From: Antarcticirhabdus aurantiaca
Lineage (GTDB): Bacteria; Pseudomonadota; Alphaproteobacteria; Rhizobiales; Rhizobiaceae
Assembly (NCBI RefSeq): GCF_009765365.1
Contig: NZ_VTOM01000012.1
Location: 62,001-126,000, forward strand
Direction: 5' to 3'
Length of the DNA stretch: 64,000 nt
In this document: positions 1 to 10,214 of the stretch, piece by piece
Layout of the letters: the number at the start of each line of letters is the position of its first letter
Position numbering within the stretch: position 1 is the stretch's first letter
The notes under the pieces: generated by a model
Told to the model about the DNA's origin: nothing
The model's input: only the letters and a program-made list of their open reading frames with translations
Database searches by the model: none
Position numbers and translations under genes: made by a program

Positions 1-806
1 GGAGACGAAGACGGGGCGGGCGGCCAGCGCGCGCGCCATGGCCGCCGCGTCGAGCCGGCCGAGGAGCGCCACGTGCCGCGGTTCGACGCGCTCGCCGTGC
101 GGCGCCTCGACGGGGCCGGCGGCGCGCAGCGGCGCGGACAGGCGGGCGGCGACCGCATCGAGCGTCGCCGTGTCCTTGGCGCGGTCCCAGAGGCGGCCGG
201 CGGAGAAGGCTTGGGGCGCAGGCGTGCCGAAGCCGGCGGGGGTAGGCGCGCCGCCGCGGCCGTTATGGACGGCACGGGGAGGCTCCGGCAGAGCGTAGAC
301 GCGGGCGAGGTCGGCGGCATAGGCGGCGCTCGGCGCGACGACGGCGTTCGCCGCGAGGAGGCCGCGGCGCACGAGGCCGGCATGCCAGCGGAAGCTTTCC
401 GGAAGCGGGCCGTCGCCGCAGGCGTCCCACCAGCTCGCGACGCAGCCGTGGGCGACCGCGACGACGGGCACGGGACAGGCCGCGGCCGCGGCGAGCGCGG
501 GGGAGTTGAGCTGGACGAGGTCGGCGCCGGTGTCGGTGGCGAGGCCTGCCAGGGCACGCGCGGCGGCGAGGACCGGCGCCTCGTTCTCGCTCAGCCAGTC
601 GAGAGGCAGGCCGGTGTCGAGGATCGCCGCGCGCGGCGCCGTTTCCGCGGCGAAGCGGCGGAGGTCCTCGGAGGGCGACGGGCCGAGAACCGCGAGCGTC
701 GCGTCGATGCCGAGGGGCTCCAGCGCGCCGGCGAGCTCCACCGCGTACTGCCAGACGCCGCCGACCGCGTCGGCGCTCATCAGGAGGCGCAGGCGGTTTT
801 TCGCCG

Positions 807-810
<4 letters not shown>
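1..810 (-). CDS. Glycosyltransferase family 4-like protein (partial, C-terminus off window)
   Basis: The minus-strand frame is open from a GTG at 810 to the window edge (270 codons). The product begins VTAKNRLRLLMSADAVGGVW and continues with LVQLNSPALAAAA and VAVAHGCVASWW, which matches the N-terminal donor-side half of GT4-type glycosyltransferases that transfer sugars from nucleotide donors. The GTG overlaps the TGA of the upstream epimerase gene (GTGA), so the two are translationally coupled. It is the third gene of a minus-strand operon with two epimerases, which suggests that it uses the sugar they make. The C-terminal nucleotide-binding half is outside the window, so the substrate cannot be named. 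Confidence 0.75.
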
Positions 811-1912
<1,102 letters not shown>

Positions 1913-1916
<4 letters not shown>

Positions 1917-3025
1917 GCGACGAGACCCCGCGCTTCGAGCTCGGCGCGCATCTGCTCCACCTTGTCCTGCGCCGTCTGGCGCGCGACCCATTCGGCAAGC
2001 ACCGCGAGGCCGTCGCCGAAGTCCTGCCGCGCCTCGAAGCCGAGGCGGTCGCGGGCGAGCGAGGTGTCGCAGAAGCAGTGGCGGATGTCGCCGACGCGGG
2101 CCTTGCCGACGATCTCGGGCGCGACGTCGTTCTTGCCCATGGCTCTGGCGAGTTCGGTGGCGACCTCGGTGACCGAGCGATCGTTGCCCGAGCCGATGTT
2201 GAAGGTGCCGCCGGCCGCCTGGGGCAGGACCAGGGCGTCGGCGAAGGCACGGGCGACGTCGGAGACGTGGACGAAGTCGCGGCGCTGCTCGCCGTCCTCG
2301 AAGATCAAGGGCTGCTGGCCGTTGAGGAAGCGCGAGGCGAAGATCGCGAGCACCCCGGTATAGGGATTGGAGAGCGCCTGGCCGGGCCCATAGACGTTGA
2401 AGAGGCGCAGGCACACGCCCTCGATGCCGTAGGGAGCGGCCATGATGTGGGTGGTGCGCTCCTGGACGTATTTGTTGAGCGCGTAGATCGAGGCGAGGTT
2501 CGGGCGCTTCCATTCCGGCGTCGCCACGGGGGTGAGCGGCCGGCCGGCGGCGTCCACCGGCTCCCAGTTGGCCTGACCGTCGCGCAGGGACTTGCGCTCG
2601 GCGTCCTCGACGAGCCGGCCCTCCGCGTCGCGGTAGAGACCTTCGCCGTAGATGCTCATGGAGGAGGCCGTGACGACGCGCCGCACCGGCTGCTGGATCA
2701 GCGCCTCGAAGAGGACGGCGGTGCCGACGTCGTTAGTCGAGGTGTAGCGCTCGACCTCGTACATGGACTGGCCGACGCCGACCTCGGCCGCGAGGTGGAC
2801 GACGCTGTCGACGCCCTCCAGCGCACGCGAGACGGCGGCCTTGTCGCGCACGTCGCCGCGGATCAGCTCGGCCTCTGGGTTCAGCGGCGGTGCGGGGTCG
2901 GACCCGTGGACCTGCTCGATCAAGCTGTCGAGGACGCGCACGCGGTTGCCGCGCGCCAGGAGTTCGTCGGCGACGAAGCGGCCGATAAAGCCGGCGCCGC
3001 CGGTGACGAGAACTGTTTCGCTCAT
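1913..3025 (-). CDS. NAD-dependent epimerase/dehydratase (UDP-glucose 4-epimerase-like)
   Basis: A 370-residue extended SDR with the Rossmann motif VTGGAGFIGRF near residue 8, a VTASSMSIYGEG catalytic-serine region, YALNKYVQE with the catalytic YxxxK and a FVHVSDVARAF segment near the substrate-binding part. It probably interconverts nucleotide sugars. The ATG at 3025 is chosen because the Rossmann strand follows immediately; an in-frame ATG at 3034 is an alternative. It is the first gene of the minus-strand operon and diverges from the phosphatase/methyltransferase operon across about 260 bp. Two different epimerases in series suggest a sugar needing two modifications, which is inference. 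Confidence 0.85.
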
Positions 3026-3285
3026 AGGGACCATCGGTTGCGGCAGGTTGACATTTCGGCTTTCAGCGCTTCGTTGTGGGGCATCGCGCGCGCTTCGCCG
3101 CATCCTCGGGGTTCAACAATTCCACGCCGGCCGCCGCTCTTCTTCTTCCTTGTTCCTGGTCACGTCCTATCTGGTTCCGGACACTGCGAAGGAAAGGGGA
3201 AAATCAAACTGGTGCCGGCAAAGAAAAGTCTTGGACACGCGCGGCGTTTGTTTGCCACGACCGGTTTGATTTGGAGGCGCGGCGC

Positions 3286-3879
3286 GTGACCGCGACCCTG
3301 ATCCTGGTGCGCCACGCCCCCCACGAGCAGATCGGGCAGCGTTTGAGCGGCCGGATGCCGGGCCTTGGCCTGGGCCCGGAGGGCACGGCCCGGGCCCGCC
3401 GCGCCGCCCGCGCGCTGGACGGCGCCTTCGATGCCGTGCAGTCGAGCCCCGTGCAGCGCGCCCGCGAGACCGCGGAGGCGATCGCGGCAGGACGCGGCCT
3501 GCCGGTCGAGATCGCGCCGGCGCTGGAAGAGATCGACTTCGGCGCCTGGACCGGCCGGACTTTCGACGAACTGGCAGGCGACCCCGACTGGCGCATCTGG
3601 AACGAGCGCCGCGGCTCGGCCCGTGCGCCGGGTGGCGAGAGCATGGCCGAGGTGCAGGCCCGCGTCGCGGCGCACCTCGCCGACACCGCGCGGGCGAACG
3701 AGGGGCGGCGCATCGTCATGGTCAGCCACTGCGACGTGATCCGCGCGGCGGTGGCCCATGTCATCGGCCTGCCGCTCGACCGGCTGCTCGCCTTCGACGT
3801 CGATCCGGCCTCCGCGACGCGGATCGTCGCCGGCGACTGGGGCGCGCGGCTCCTCTCCCTCAACGAAAGGCTCGCCTGA
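3286..3879 (+). CDS. Histidine phosphatase family protein
   Basis: A 197-residue phosphoglycerate-mutase-like phosphatase. The phosphohistidine motif LVRHAP lies near residue 8, the second arginine is in SSPVQRARETAEA, the acidic residue is in EEIDFGAWTG and the C-terminal catalytic histidine is in VMVSHCDVIRAA. This is the 2H-phosphatase layout of small-molecule phosphatases such as CobC and GpmB. The GTG at 3286 is preceded by TTTGGAGG at a good distance, whereas upstream in-frame codons have poor composition. Its TGA overlaps the ATG of the methyltransferase gene. Neighbouring inositol-3-phosphate synthase makes a phosphorylated sugar or inositol a possible substrate, which is inference. 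Confidence 0.85.
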   Translation: MTATLILVRHAPHEQIGQRLSGRMPGLGLGPEGTARARRAARALDGAFDAVQSSPVQRARETAEAIAAGRGLPVEIAPALEEIDFGAWTGRTFDELAGDPDWRIWNERRGSARAPGGESMAEVQARVAAHLADTARANEGRRIVMVSHCDVIRAAVAHVIGLPLDRLLAFDVDPASATRIVAGDWGARLLSLNERLA

Positions 3880-4667
3880 TGGATGAGTGGACGCCCAGCG
3901 ACCTGCGAGCCGAAGTCGAGGCCCTGAGCCCCTGGTTCCACAACATCGATCTCGGACACGGGATCGAGACGGCGCCGGACCATTTTCTCGGCGACTATCC
4001 CCGCCAGAAGTTCCGCCGCTTCGCCGACGCGCTGCCCGCGGACATGAGCGGCTGGAGCGTCCTCGACATCGGCTGCAATGCCGGCTTCTACGCGGTCGAG
4101 ATGAAGCGCCGCGGTGCAGGTCGGGTGCTGGGCATCGACTCCGACGAGCGCTACCTCGCGCAGGGGCGGCTCGCGGCGAAAGCCCTGGGCTTTCCCGACG
4201 TCGAGTTCCGCAACCTGTCGGTCTACGACGTGGGGGCGCTCGGCGAGCGCTTCGACCTCGTGATCTTCATGGGCGTCCTTTATCATCTGCGCCACCCGCT
4301 GCTCGCGCTCGACCTCATCCGCGAGCACGTCGCCGGCGACAGGATGCTGTTCCAGACGCTCCAGCGCGGCTCCAACGAGAGCTTCGAGGCGCCGGCGGAT
4401 CACCCCTTCTTCGAGCCGGGCACGCACCGGCCGCCCGCCTATTTCGACGATCCGGCCTATCCCGCCATGCGCTTCATCGAGCGCGAATATGCCGGCGACT
4501 GGACCAATTGGTGGGCGCCCAACCGCGCCTGTTCCGAAGCCATGCTGCGCGCGAGCGGCTTCCGGATCGAAGCCCATCCGGAGGACGAGGTCTATCTCTG
4601 CCGCGTCGCCCCCGTTCCCTATGCCGACTACGGGCCGTCGGCCGTCTACCCGGCCCAAGGAGTTTGA
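3879..4667 (+). CDS. SAM-dependent methyltransferase, TIGR04290-like (Rta_06860 family)
   Basis: A 262-residue class I methyltransferase. The SAM-binding motif I is VLDIGCNAGFYAVEM near residue 62, followed by GIDSDERYLAQ and the later VIFMGVLYHLRHP motif. The opening WFHNIDLGHGI and the middle QTLQRGSNESFEAP resemble the CmoB-related TIGR04290 family, whose substrate is unknown. Its ATG overlaps the phosphatase stop (TGATG). The next gene starts 5 bp downstream. Co-occurrence with a glycosidase-like protein and inositol-3-phosphate synthase matches what I recall of the family context, but no activity can be assigned. Confidence 0.8.
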   Translation: MDEWTPSDLRAEVEALSPWFHNIDLGHGIETAPDHFLGDYPRQKFRRFADALPADMSGWSVLDIGCNAGFYAVEMKRRGAGRVLGIDSDERYLAQGRLAAKALGFPDVEFRNLSVYDVGALGERFDLVIFMGVLYHLRHPLLALDLIREHVAGDRMLFQTLQRGSNESFEAPADHPFFEPGTHRPPAYFDDPAYPAMRFIEREYAGDWTNWWAPNRACSEAMLRASGFRIEAHPEDEVYLCRVAPVPYADYGPSAVYPAQGV

Positions 4668-4671
4668 AGCG

Positions 4672-5607
4672 TTGATCGAAGCCGCGATGATCTGGAACGA
4701 GCCGAACAACAAGTCCCATTGGGACCCGGAGCTCGACCCCGACTGGGCGATCTTCGCCGACACGGTGATCCGGGCGGCGGGATCGATCCGGGCGATGAAC
4801 CCCGCGATCACCCGCGTTCTCGGCGGCATGTCGCCGATCGACCCGGCCTGGGTGCAGCGCATGGAGAAGCACGGCGCGCTCGACGCCGTCGACGTCATCG
4901 CCGTGCACGGCTTCCCGCTCGACTGGAACCTCTGGTCGATCCACGACTGGCCGCAGAAGGTGGCCGAGATCGAGGCGGTGACGCACAAGCCCGTCTGGGT
5001 GACCGAATGCGGCGTCGGCTCGTTCGGCGCGGAGGAGGTACAGGTCTTCGGCATCGACAAGACGGCCGAGCTGTTGCTCCCGCGCGTGCCGCGCGTCTTC
5101 TGGTACTCGCTCTTCGACCTGCCGATGAGCTGGGGCGCGACGACGCGCCACCGCGAGGCGGAGGGGTCGAGCTACTACCGCCACTTCTACATGGGCCTCA
5201 TCCGCGAGGACGGGACGCCGAAGCCCTCGCTCGAGCGCTATGCGCGCGTGGCGAACGAGATGGGCCTGATGCAGTGGTTCCACTTCGAGGATCCGCGCCT
5301 CGACGAGGCGGTCGCCTGGATGAAGCGGCTCGGCACCAAGCGGCTGCGCACGGGCCTGTCCTGGGCCGACAGCTTCCGCCCCGGCGCCATCGACTGGTTC
5401 GACCGGCAGATGGAGGCGCTCGCCGACTTCGACGTCACCGTCACCTTCTGCTTCACGCCCGAGCATCTGGGCGTTGCCCCCCACCACACCAGCCCGGCGC
5501 GCGACCCGCAGGGGTTCGCCGACTTCTGCGCCTGGATGATCGACCGCTACGCACCCGCGCGCGGCCTCGCGGCTCCCGCCGCCGCGCCCGCCCTCGAACA
5601 GGCCTGA
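4672..5607 (+). CDS. Clan-A glycoside-hydrolase-like protein with apparently permuted barrel order
   Basis: A 311-residue protein from a TTG at 4672 preceded by AAGGAG; an ATG at 4687 is the alternative. Near the very N-terminus is IWNEPNN (E10), which matches the acid/base strand-4 motif of clan A glycosidases such as beta-xylosidases. VWVTECGVGS (E112) matches the strand-7 nucleophile and RVFWYSLFD the last strand. After that come MKRLGTKRLRTGLSW and DVTVTFCFTPEHLG, which look like the strands that normally precede the NEP motif. No signal peptide is visible, so it should be cytoplasmic. It sits between the methyltransferase and inositol-3-phosphate synthase genes. Function is unproven; it may cleave or bind a glycoside intermediate. 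Confidence 0.75.
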   Translation: MIEAAMIWNEPNNKSHWDPELDPDWAIFADTVIRAAGSIRAMNPAITRVLGGMSPIDPAWVQRMEKHGALDAVDVIAVHGFPLDWNLWSIHDWPQKVAEIEAVTHKPVWVTECGVGSFGAEEVQVFGIDKTAELLLPRVPRVFWYSLFDLPMSWGATTRHREAEGSSYYRHFYMGLIREDGTPKPSLERYARVANEMGLMQWFHFEDPRLDEAVAWMKRLGTKRLRTGLSWADSFRPGAIDWFDRQMEALADFDVTVTFCFTPEHLGVAPHHTSPARDPQGFADFCAWMIDRYAPARGLAAPAAAPALEQA

Positions 5608-5612
5608 TCCCC

Positions 5613-6728
5613 ATGGACGCCCTCTCCCGCCCCGGCATCCGCGTCGCCCTCGTCGGCGTCGGCAACTGCGCCAGCTCCTTCGTCCAGGGGCTGCAGCACT
5701 ATCGCGACGGCGCCAACGACCTCGCCGGCCTCATGCACCTGGAGATCGGCGGGTACCGCCCGTCGGACGTGCGGGTGGTGGCGGCCTGGGACGTCGACAA
5801 GCGGAAGGTCGGGCGGGACGTTGCGGAGGCCGTCTTCGCCAAGCCGAACTGCACCGCCGTCTTCGCGCCCGACCTCGACCCGACGGGCGCGACGGTGCGC
5901 ATGGGGCCCGTCCTCGACGGCGTCGCCGAGCACATGGGCGACTATCCCGACGAGAGCCGCACCTTCCTCGTCGCCGACGAGGCCGAGCCGAGCCGGGCGG
6001 AGGTCGTGGAGGCGCTGCGCGCGGCGAACGTCGACGTGATGATGAACTACCTGCCGGTCGGCAGCCAGAAGGCGAGCGAGTTCTACGCCGAATGCGCGCT
6101 GGAGGCGGGCGTCGCCTTCGTCAACAACATTCCCGTCTTCATCGCCAGCGACCCGGTCTGGGCGGAGCGCTTCCGCGCCGCCGGCGTGCCGATCGTCGGC
6201 GACGACATCAAGGCGCAGCTCGGCGCGACGATCGTCCACCGCGTCCTGACGGACCTCTTCAAGAAGCGCGGCGTGAAGCTGGAGCGCACCTACCAGCTCA
6301 ACACCGGCGGCAACACCGACTTCCTCAACATGTCGAACCGGACGCGCCTCGCCTCAAAGAAGGTGTCGAAGACCGAGGCCGTCCAGGCGGTGGCCGAGCG
6401 GCGGCTGGAGGACGAGAACATCCATGTCGGCCCGAGCGACTACGTCGCCTGGCAGAACGACAACAAGGTCGCCTTCATCCGCATGGAGGGGCAGCTCTTC
6501 GGCGGCGTGCCGATGAACCTGGAGATGCGCCTGTCGGTGGAAGACAGCCCCAACTCCGCCGGCGTCGCCATCGACATGGTCCGCTGCGCCGCCCTGGCGC
6601 GCGACCGGGGCCTGTCCGGCCCGATCCTCGCCCCGTCCGCCTTCTTCTGCAAGCACCCGCCCGAACAGATGACGGACGATGCGGCGCATCGCGAGGTGGA
6701 GGCGTTCATCGCGGGGGAAGCGGGCTGA
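5613..6728 (+). CDS. ino1: Inositol-3-phosphate synthase
   Basis: A 371-residue NAD-dependent myo-inositol-3-phosphate synthase, which converts glucose 6-phosphate to 1L-myo-inositol 3-phosphate. Seen are the NAD-binding LVGVGNCASSFVQG near the start, VMMNYLPVGSQKAS, FVNNIPVFIAS, VGDDIKAQLGATI and the substrate-site QLNTGGNTDFLNM, followed by a KKVSKT segment. The length agrees with the short bacterial and archaeal form. The ATG at 5613 follows the previous stop by only a few bases, so it is the fourth gene of the operon. It gives the cluster an inositol output. Confidence 0.93.
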   Translation: MDALSRPGIRVALVGVGNCASSFVQGLQHYRDGANDLAGLMHLEIGGYRPSDVRVVAAWDVDKRKVGRDVAEAVFAKPNCTAVFAPDLDPTGATVRMGPVLDGVAEHMGDYPDESRTFLVADEAEPSRAEVVEALRAANVDVMMNYLPVGSQKASEFYAECALEAGVAFVNNIPVFIASDPVWAERFRAAGVPIVGDDIKAQLGATIVHRVLTDLFKKRGVKLERTYQLNTGGNTDFLNMSNRTRLASKKVSKTEAVQAVAERRLEDENIHVGPSDYVAWQNDNKVAFIRMEGQLFGGVPMNLEMRLSVEDSPNSAGVAIDMVRCAALARDRGLSGPILAPSAFFCKHPPEQMTDDAAHREVEAFIAGEAG

Positions 6729-7038
6729 AGCGGCCGTTCCGCCGATGCTTATGCGCATCGCCCCCGGCAGATGGCCTCCAGCGAACGCTTTCCTCTTCGC
6801 TTCGTCATCCCGGGCTTGACCCGGGCTCCCTTCCAAATCGCTGACCATGACCGCGGTGGTCGACGGGCGGGCGCAGGATGTCGGCCGGTTCTGCCATAAG
6901 GCGCGCGGGAGCATGGATCCCGGGTCAAGCCCGGGCCGACGACGTGGCGTGAGGAAGAAAGGGTTTCCCTGCGGCGTGGTCGAGGCGGGCCTTGCCGCCT
7001 CGACTCGGGTTCTTGTCCCGTTACACGCGGGCGGCGCC
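6729..7038. repeat. Intergenic region with an inverted pair of CCCGGG palindromes (dispersed Rhizobiales-type repeat)
   Basis: There is no supported gene in this 310 bp. The 17-mer CCCGGGCTTGACCCGGG occupies 6809-6825, and its exact reverse complement occupies 6919-6935, so the two form a long inverted repeat with a 93-bp spacer. The first copy is preceded by CTTCGTCAT, the same core seen in the hairpins at 25284 and 50974. The region lies between converging transcription units (inositol-3-phosphate synthase and the SWIB gene), so it may act as a bidirectional terminator. Confidence 0.65.
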
Positions 7039-7296
7039 CTATTTCAGATGCGCCGAGAGGTGCTTGTTCATCTCGAACATCGACACCTCCTTCTTGCCGA
7101 AGACCTTCTCCAGCTTCTCGTCGGCGACGATCTGGCGCTTGTCCTTCGGGTCCTGAAGGTTGTGCTTCTTGATGTAGTCCCAGACCTTGGACACGACCTC
7201 GGTGCGCTTCAGCGGCTCCTTGCCGGCGATGGCGGCGAGTTCGGGCGAGGGGGTTACGGTCTTGTGGGCACCGTCGGTCTTCGTGCTGCCGGCCAT
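7039..7296 (-). CDS. SWIB/MDM2 domain-containing protein
   Basis: An 85-residue protein consisting almost entirely of one SWIB/MDM2 domain: ELAAIAGKEPLKRTEVVSKV, then DYIKKHNLQDPKDKR, then IVADEKLEKVFGKKEVSMFE. In eukaryotes the domain belongs to chromatin-remodelling subunits; stand-alone bacterial versions are common in alphaproteobacteria and chlamydiae and have no settled role, although DNA-associated functions are proposed. The ATG is preceded on the minus strand by an AGGAG ribosome-binding site. It appears monocistronic. Confidence 0.9.
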   Translation of the reverse strand: MAGSTKTDGAHKTVTPSPELAAIAGKEPLKRTEVVSKVWDYIKKHNLQDPKDKRQIVADEKLEKVFGKKEVSMFEMNKHLSAHLK

Positions 7297-7397
7297 GGGC
7301 GGTCTCCTGTGAGCAAAGAAGCCTTGGAGAAGGGGGCGCCGGCGCGCTTGGTTGCCAAGGAAATGCTTGTGCGGCAACCGGCGGGGCGCCCGTCCGC

Positions 7398-8396
7398 TCA
7401 CATGGTGACCAAAGCCTTCATGAAGCCGTCCGGCCGATCGCGCGTGGCGTCGAGCGCCTCGCCGAGCCGTTCGAGCGGATAGGTGTGGGTGAGGAGCGGC
7501 GAAAGGTCGAGGCGCCCTGCCGCCACGGCGTCCACGGCCTCCCGGATACCCCTGATGTAGACGGCCGGGTCGCGCTCGTGGGCGACGGTGACGTCGAATC
7601 CGCGCCAGTTCCACATCTGCATGTTGACCTGACGCGGGCCGTCCTGGTGATAGCCCGCGATCACGAGGCGACCGCGCTCGGCGGTGAGTTCGGCGGCGAG
7701 GTCCAGCGGCCACTGCTTGCCGATCGCCTCGATCGTCACCGGGCAGAGCGCGTCGTCGGTCAGGCGCTTGACCTCCTCGATGATCCGCCAGTGATCGTCC
7801 ATCGCGATCGTCTCGGCCGCACCCATCTGCTTGGCGACGTCGAGCGAGAAGGCCCGCCGCGAGATCGCGATGACGCGGGCTCCCGCGTTCGAGGCGAGGC
7901 GCGTCAGCAGCGCGCCGAGGAAGCCGATGCCGATGATCGCGACCGTGTCGCCGGGCTTGATCTCGGATCGGCGGAGGATGTTCATCGCGCAGCCCAGCGG
8001 CTCGCCGGGAAAAGGCGTGCCGGCGAGCGCGTCGGGGAGCTTCACGGCGTTGGTGGCGGGGCCGACGTCGTGGGTGGCGTAGCTCTTGTAGAAGAGGGTG
8101 GCGACGCGGTCGCCGACCGCCAGGCCCTCGACGCCTTGCCCGAGCGCATCCACCGTGCCCCAGCCCTCGTGACCGAGGCCGCCGGGCTCGGTCGGGAACT
8201 GCATCCAGTCCGGCCCCGACCAGGGCGCGAGGTTGGAGGCACAGACGCCGCAGCCTTCCATGCGCACGCGCACCTCGCCCGGGCCGGGCTGCGGCAGGGG
8301 CGCGTTTTCGACGCGCATCGCGCCGGCCCCCGTCACCACGGCCGCGCGCATCGTGTTGCCCGCCTCGGGCCCCGTCGGGGCGGCTTTCATGTCCAT
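7398..8396 (-). CDS. Medium-chain zinc-type alcohol dehydrogenase family protein
   Basis: A 332-residue medium-chain dehydrogenase/reductase. The catalytic-zinc ligand region is GCGVCASNLAPW with GHEGWG further on, and the coenzyme Rossmann motif is VAIIGIGFLGALL. The four-cysteine structural-zinc loop of classical alcohol dehydrogenases is absent between GDRVATLFYKSYA and the domain hinge, so only a catalytic zinc is expected. The ATG at 8396 is preferred for its upstream AAGAGGA; alternatives are the ATGs at 8417 and 8351. The substrate is unknown; polyol and sugar-alcohol dehydrogenases have this layout. Confidence 0.8.
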   Translation of the reverse strand: MDMKAAPTGPEAGNTMRAAVVTGAGAMRVENAPLPQPGPGEVRVRMEGCGVCASNLAPWSGPDWMQFPTEPGGLGHEGWGTVDALGQGVEGLAVGDRVATLFYKSYATHDVGPATNAVKLPDALAGTPFPGEPLGCAMNILRRSEIKPGDTVAIIGIGFLGALLTRLASNAGARVIAISRRAFSLDVAKQMGAAETIAMDDHWRIIEEVKRLTDDALCPVTIEAIGKQWPLDLAAELTAERGRLVIAGYHQDGPRQVNMQMWNWRGFDVTVAHERDPAVYIRGIREAVDAVAAGRLDLSPLLTHTYPLERLGEALDATRDRPDGFMKALVTM

Positions 8397-8487
8397 CGAT
8401 CGAGGATCCTCTTGCATGAAGGATCGTGGATAGGGGCGCCTCGCAGCAAGACAATGGCGCGGCGCCCCGATCCGATCGGAGGAATGC

Positions 8488-8664
8488 TTAGCCGGTGCTG
8501 GCGTCCGCCTCGTCCTTGTCGGCATCGGGCAGGCTTCCGGTGCCGGGCGTCTTGTCGGGATCGGTCAGATCCGGCCGCGCGTGCGGCCCGGCTGGCGGGG
8601 ATTTGGCGGCGGTACCGGGCTTGTCGGCGTCGGCGGCCGGTTGCTTGCGGGTGTCGTCGGTCAT
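8488..8664 (-). CDS. Small hydrophilic disordered protein
   Basis: A 58-residue protein rich in Asp, Lys, Pro and Ala (MTDDTRKQPAADADK start, ends DEADASTG). No domain or membrane segment is visible. An AAGG element lies about nine bases before the ATG on the minus strand. It resembles other short acidic proteins in this window (17373, 33803, 40499). The function is unknown; the coding call rests on codon composition and the ribosome-binding site. Confidence 0.55.
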   Translation of the reverse strand: MTDDTRKQPAADADKPGTAAKSPPAGPHARPDLTDPDKTPGTGSLPDADKDEADASTG

Positions 8665-8782
8665 GGCATCCTTGTCCCCTTGGCGTCGTCCTTGAGGCGT
8701 CAACGGGATGCGGGGGACCAGGGTTGCAGCCGAAGCGGCGGCTCGGGCGTTGGAGCGACACCAACCGCGAAGGAGACGACCC

Positions 8783-8968
8783 ATGATCGACGGCGAGAAC
8801 GAGACCGGCGCGGCCCCTCTGAAGCCTGGCGACGAGGCGGCCCCCGGCACGCCCGGCAGCGGCGAGGACATCTGCCCGGCCTGCTCGGGCACGGGACGCA
8901 AGGGCGATGCGGAGTGTTCGAACTGCCAGGGCACCGGCATCGTCCAGGAGGGTATCGGCGGCGGCTGA
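8783..8968 (+). CDS. Small DnaJ-type zinc-finger protein
   Basis: A 61-residue protein whose C-terminal half holds CPACSGTGRKG and CSNCQGTG, two CxxCxGxG-type knuckles like those of the DnaJ cysteine-rich domain. One zinc is expected to be bound by the four cysteines. The ATG has a perfect AAGGAG ribosome-binding site at about 8770. The tail converges on the flavoprotein gene with a 4-bp gap. Function is unknown; small proteins like this may assist folding or metal handling. Confidence 0.75.
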   Translation: MIDGENETGAAPLKPGDEAAPGTPGSGEDICPACSGTGRKGDAECSNCQGTGIVQEGIGGG

Positions 8969-8972
8969 GGGT

Positions 8973-10208
8973 CTACCGCTCCGCCAGCCATCGATCGATG
9001 CCGAAACCGGCGGCGCGGCCCGTCGCCATGCAGGCGGTGAGGAGATAGCCGCCGGTCGGGGCTTCCCAGTCGAGCATCTCGCCGGCCAGGAACAGGCCGG
9101 GCCGGTCGATCGCCATGAAGCGCGCGTCGAGCGCGTCGAAGGCGAGGCCGCCGGCGGTGGAGATCGCCTCGGCGATCGGGCGCGGGCGACGAACGGGAAG
9201 CTCCAGCGCCTTGATGCGGGCGGCGAGGCGGGCAGCATCGCGGCGCTCGTCTTCTCCCGCGAGCTCGCGCAGGAGCGCGGCCTTGACGCCGGTGAGGCCG
9301 GCGCCCTTGCGCAGGCGGTTGGCGAAGCTCGCGGAGGCCGGTTGGCGGGCGAGGGCCTTGGCGAGCGCCGCCTCGGTCCGGCCGGGGGCGAGGTCGAGGA
9401 TGAGCGCCGCCGCCCCTCCCGCGTCCAGGCGGTCGCGCAGCTCGGCGGCGACGGCGTAGACGAGGCTCCCCTCGACGCCGTGGCGGGTGACGACGAACTC
9501 GCCGGGGAGGGGCGGCCCGTCGCCGAGGCGGACCGTCACGGCCTTCACCGGCTCGCCGGCGAAGCGCTCGCGCATCACGTCCGACCAGGCGACGTCGAAG
9601 CCGCAATTGGCCGGCCGGAGCGGACGGACGGGAAGGCCGTCCGCTTCGAGGACGGGCGCCCAGGCGCCGTCCGAGCCGAGGCGCGGCCAGCTCGCGCCGC
9701 CCAGCGCCAGGAGGGTTGCGGCGGGCTCGACGCGGATCTCGCCCTCCAGCGTCTCGAAGCGCAGCGCCGCCCCGTCGAAGCCGGTCCAATGGTGGCGGGT
9801 GAGAAGGCGCACGCCGCGATGCTCCAGGCGCCGGCGCCAGGCGCGCAGGAGCGGCGAGGCCTTCATCTCGCGCGGGAAGACGCGGCCGGAGGAGCCGACG
9901 AACGTTTCGACGCCGAGGTCGGCCGCCCAGGCGCGAAGATCGTCCGGCGTGAAGGCGTCGAGCGCCGGGCGCAAGGCGGGCGAGGCCGCGCCGAAGCGGG
10001 CGGCGAAGCGCTCAAAGGGCTCGGCATGGGTGAGGTTGAGGCCGGACTTGCCGGCGAGCAGGAACTTGCGCCCCGGCGTCGGCATGCGCTCGTAGACCGT
10101 GACCGTTCGGCCCGCCGCCGACAGCACCTCCGCCGCCATCAGGCCGGCCGGCCCGCCGCCGACGATGGCGACGGCGACAGCGACGGTTGCTTCATGTCCC
10201 TGGCTCAA
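8973..10208 (-). CDS. FAD-dependent flavoprotein, HI0933/TIGR03862 family
   Basis: A 411-residue FAD protein starting at a TTG (10208). The dinucleotide-binding motif VAIVGGGPAGLMAAEVL is at the N-terminus, followed by GRKFLLAGKSGLNLTH, the hallmark of the HI0933/YhiN group, and a C-terminal FLAGEMLDWEAPTGGYLL that completes the FAD site. The family (also called PP_4765-type) has no firmly established reaction. It begins 6 bp after the AttH-like gene, so it is probably the last gene of the ABC transporter operon. No in-frame ATG occurs before the FAD motif. Confidence 0.85.
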   Translation of the reverse strand: MSQGHEATVAVAVAIVGGGPAGLMAAEVLSAAGRTVTVYERMPTPGRKFLLAGKSGLNLTHAEPFERFAARFGAASPALRPALDAFTPDDLRAWAADLGVETFVGSSGRVFPREMKASPLLRAWRRRLEHRGVRLLTRHHWTGFDGAALRFETLEGEIRVEPAATLLALGGASWPRLGSDGAWAPVLEADGLPVRPLRPANCGFDVAWSDVMRERFAGEPVKAVTVRLGDGPPLPGEFVVTRHGVEGSLVYAVAAELRDRLDAGGAAALILDLAPGRTEAALAKALARQPASASFANRLRKGAGLTGVKAALLRELAGEDERRDAARLAARIKALELPVRRPRPIAEAISTAGGLAFDALDARFMAIDRPGLFLAGEMLDWEAPTGGYLLTACMATGRAAGFGIDRWLAER

Positions 10209-10214
10209 CTGGTG

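Noticed and set aside
3048-3076. TTGACA hexamer in the divergent region at 3048-3053 as a promoter for the phosphatase operon
   Set aside because: At 17-18 bp spacing the -10 position reads TCGTTG/CGTTGT, which is too poor a match to report as a feature.
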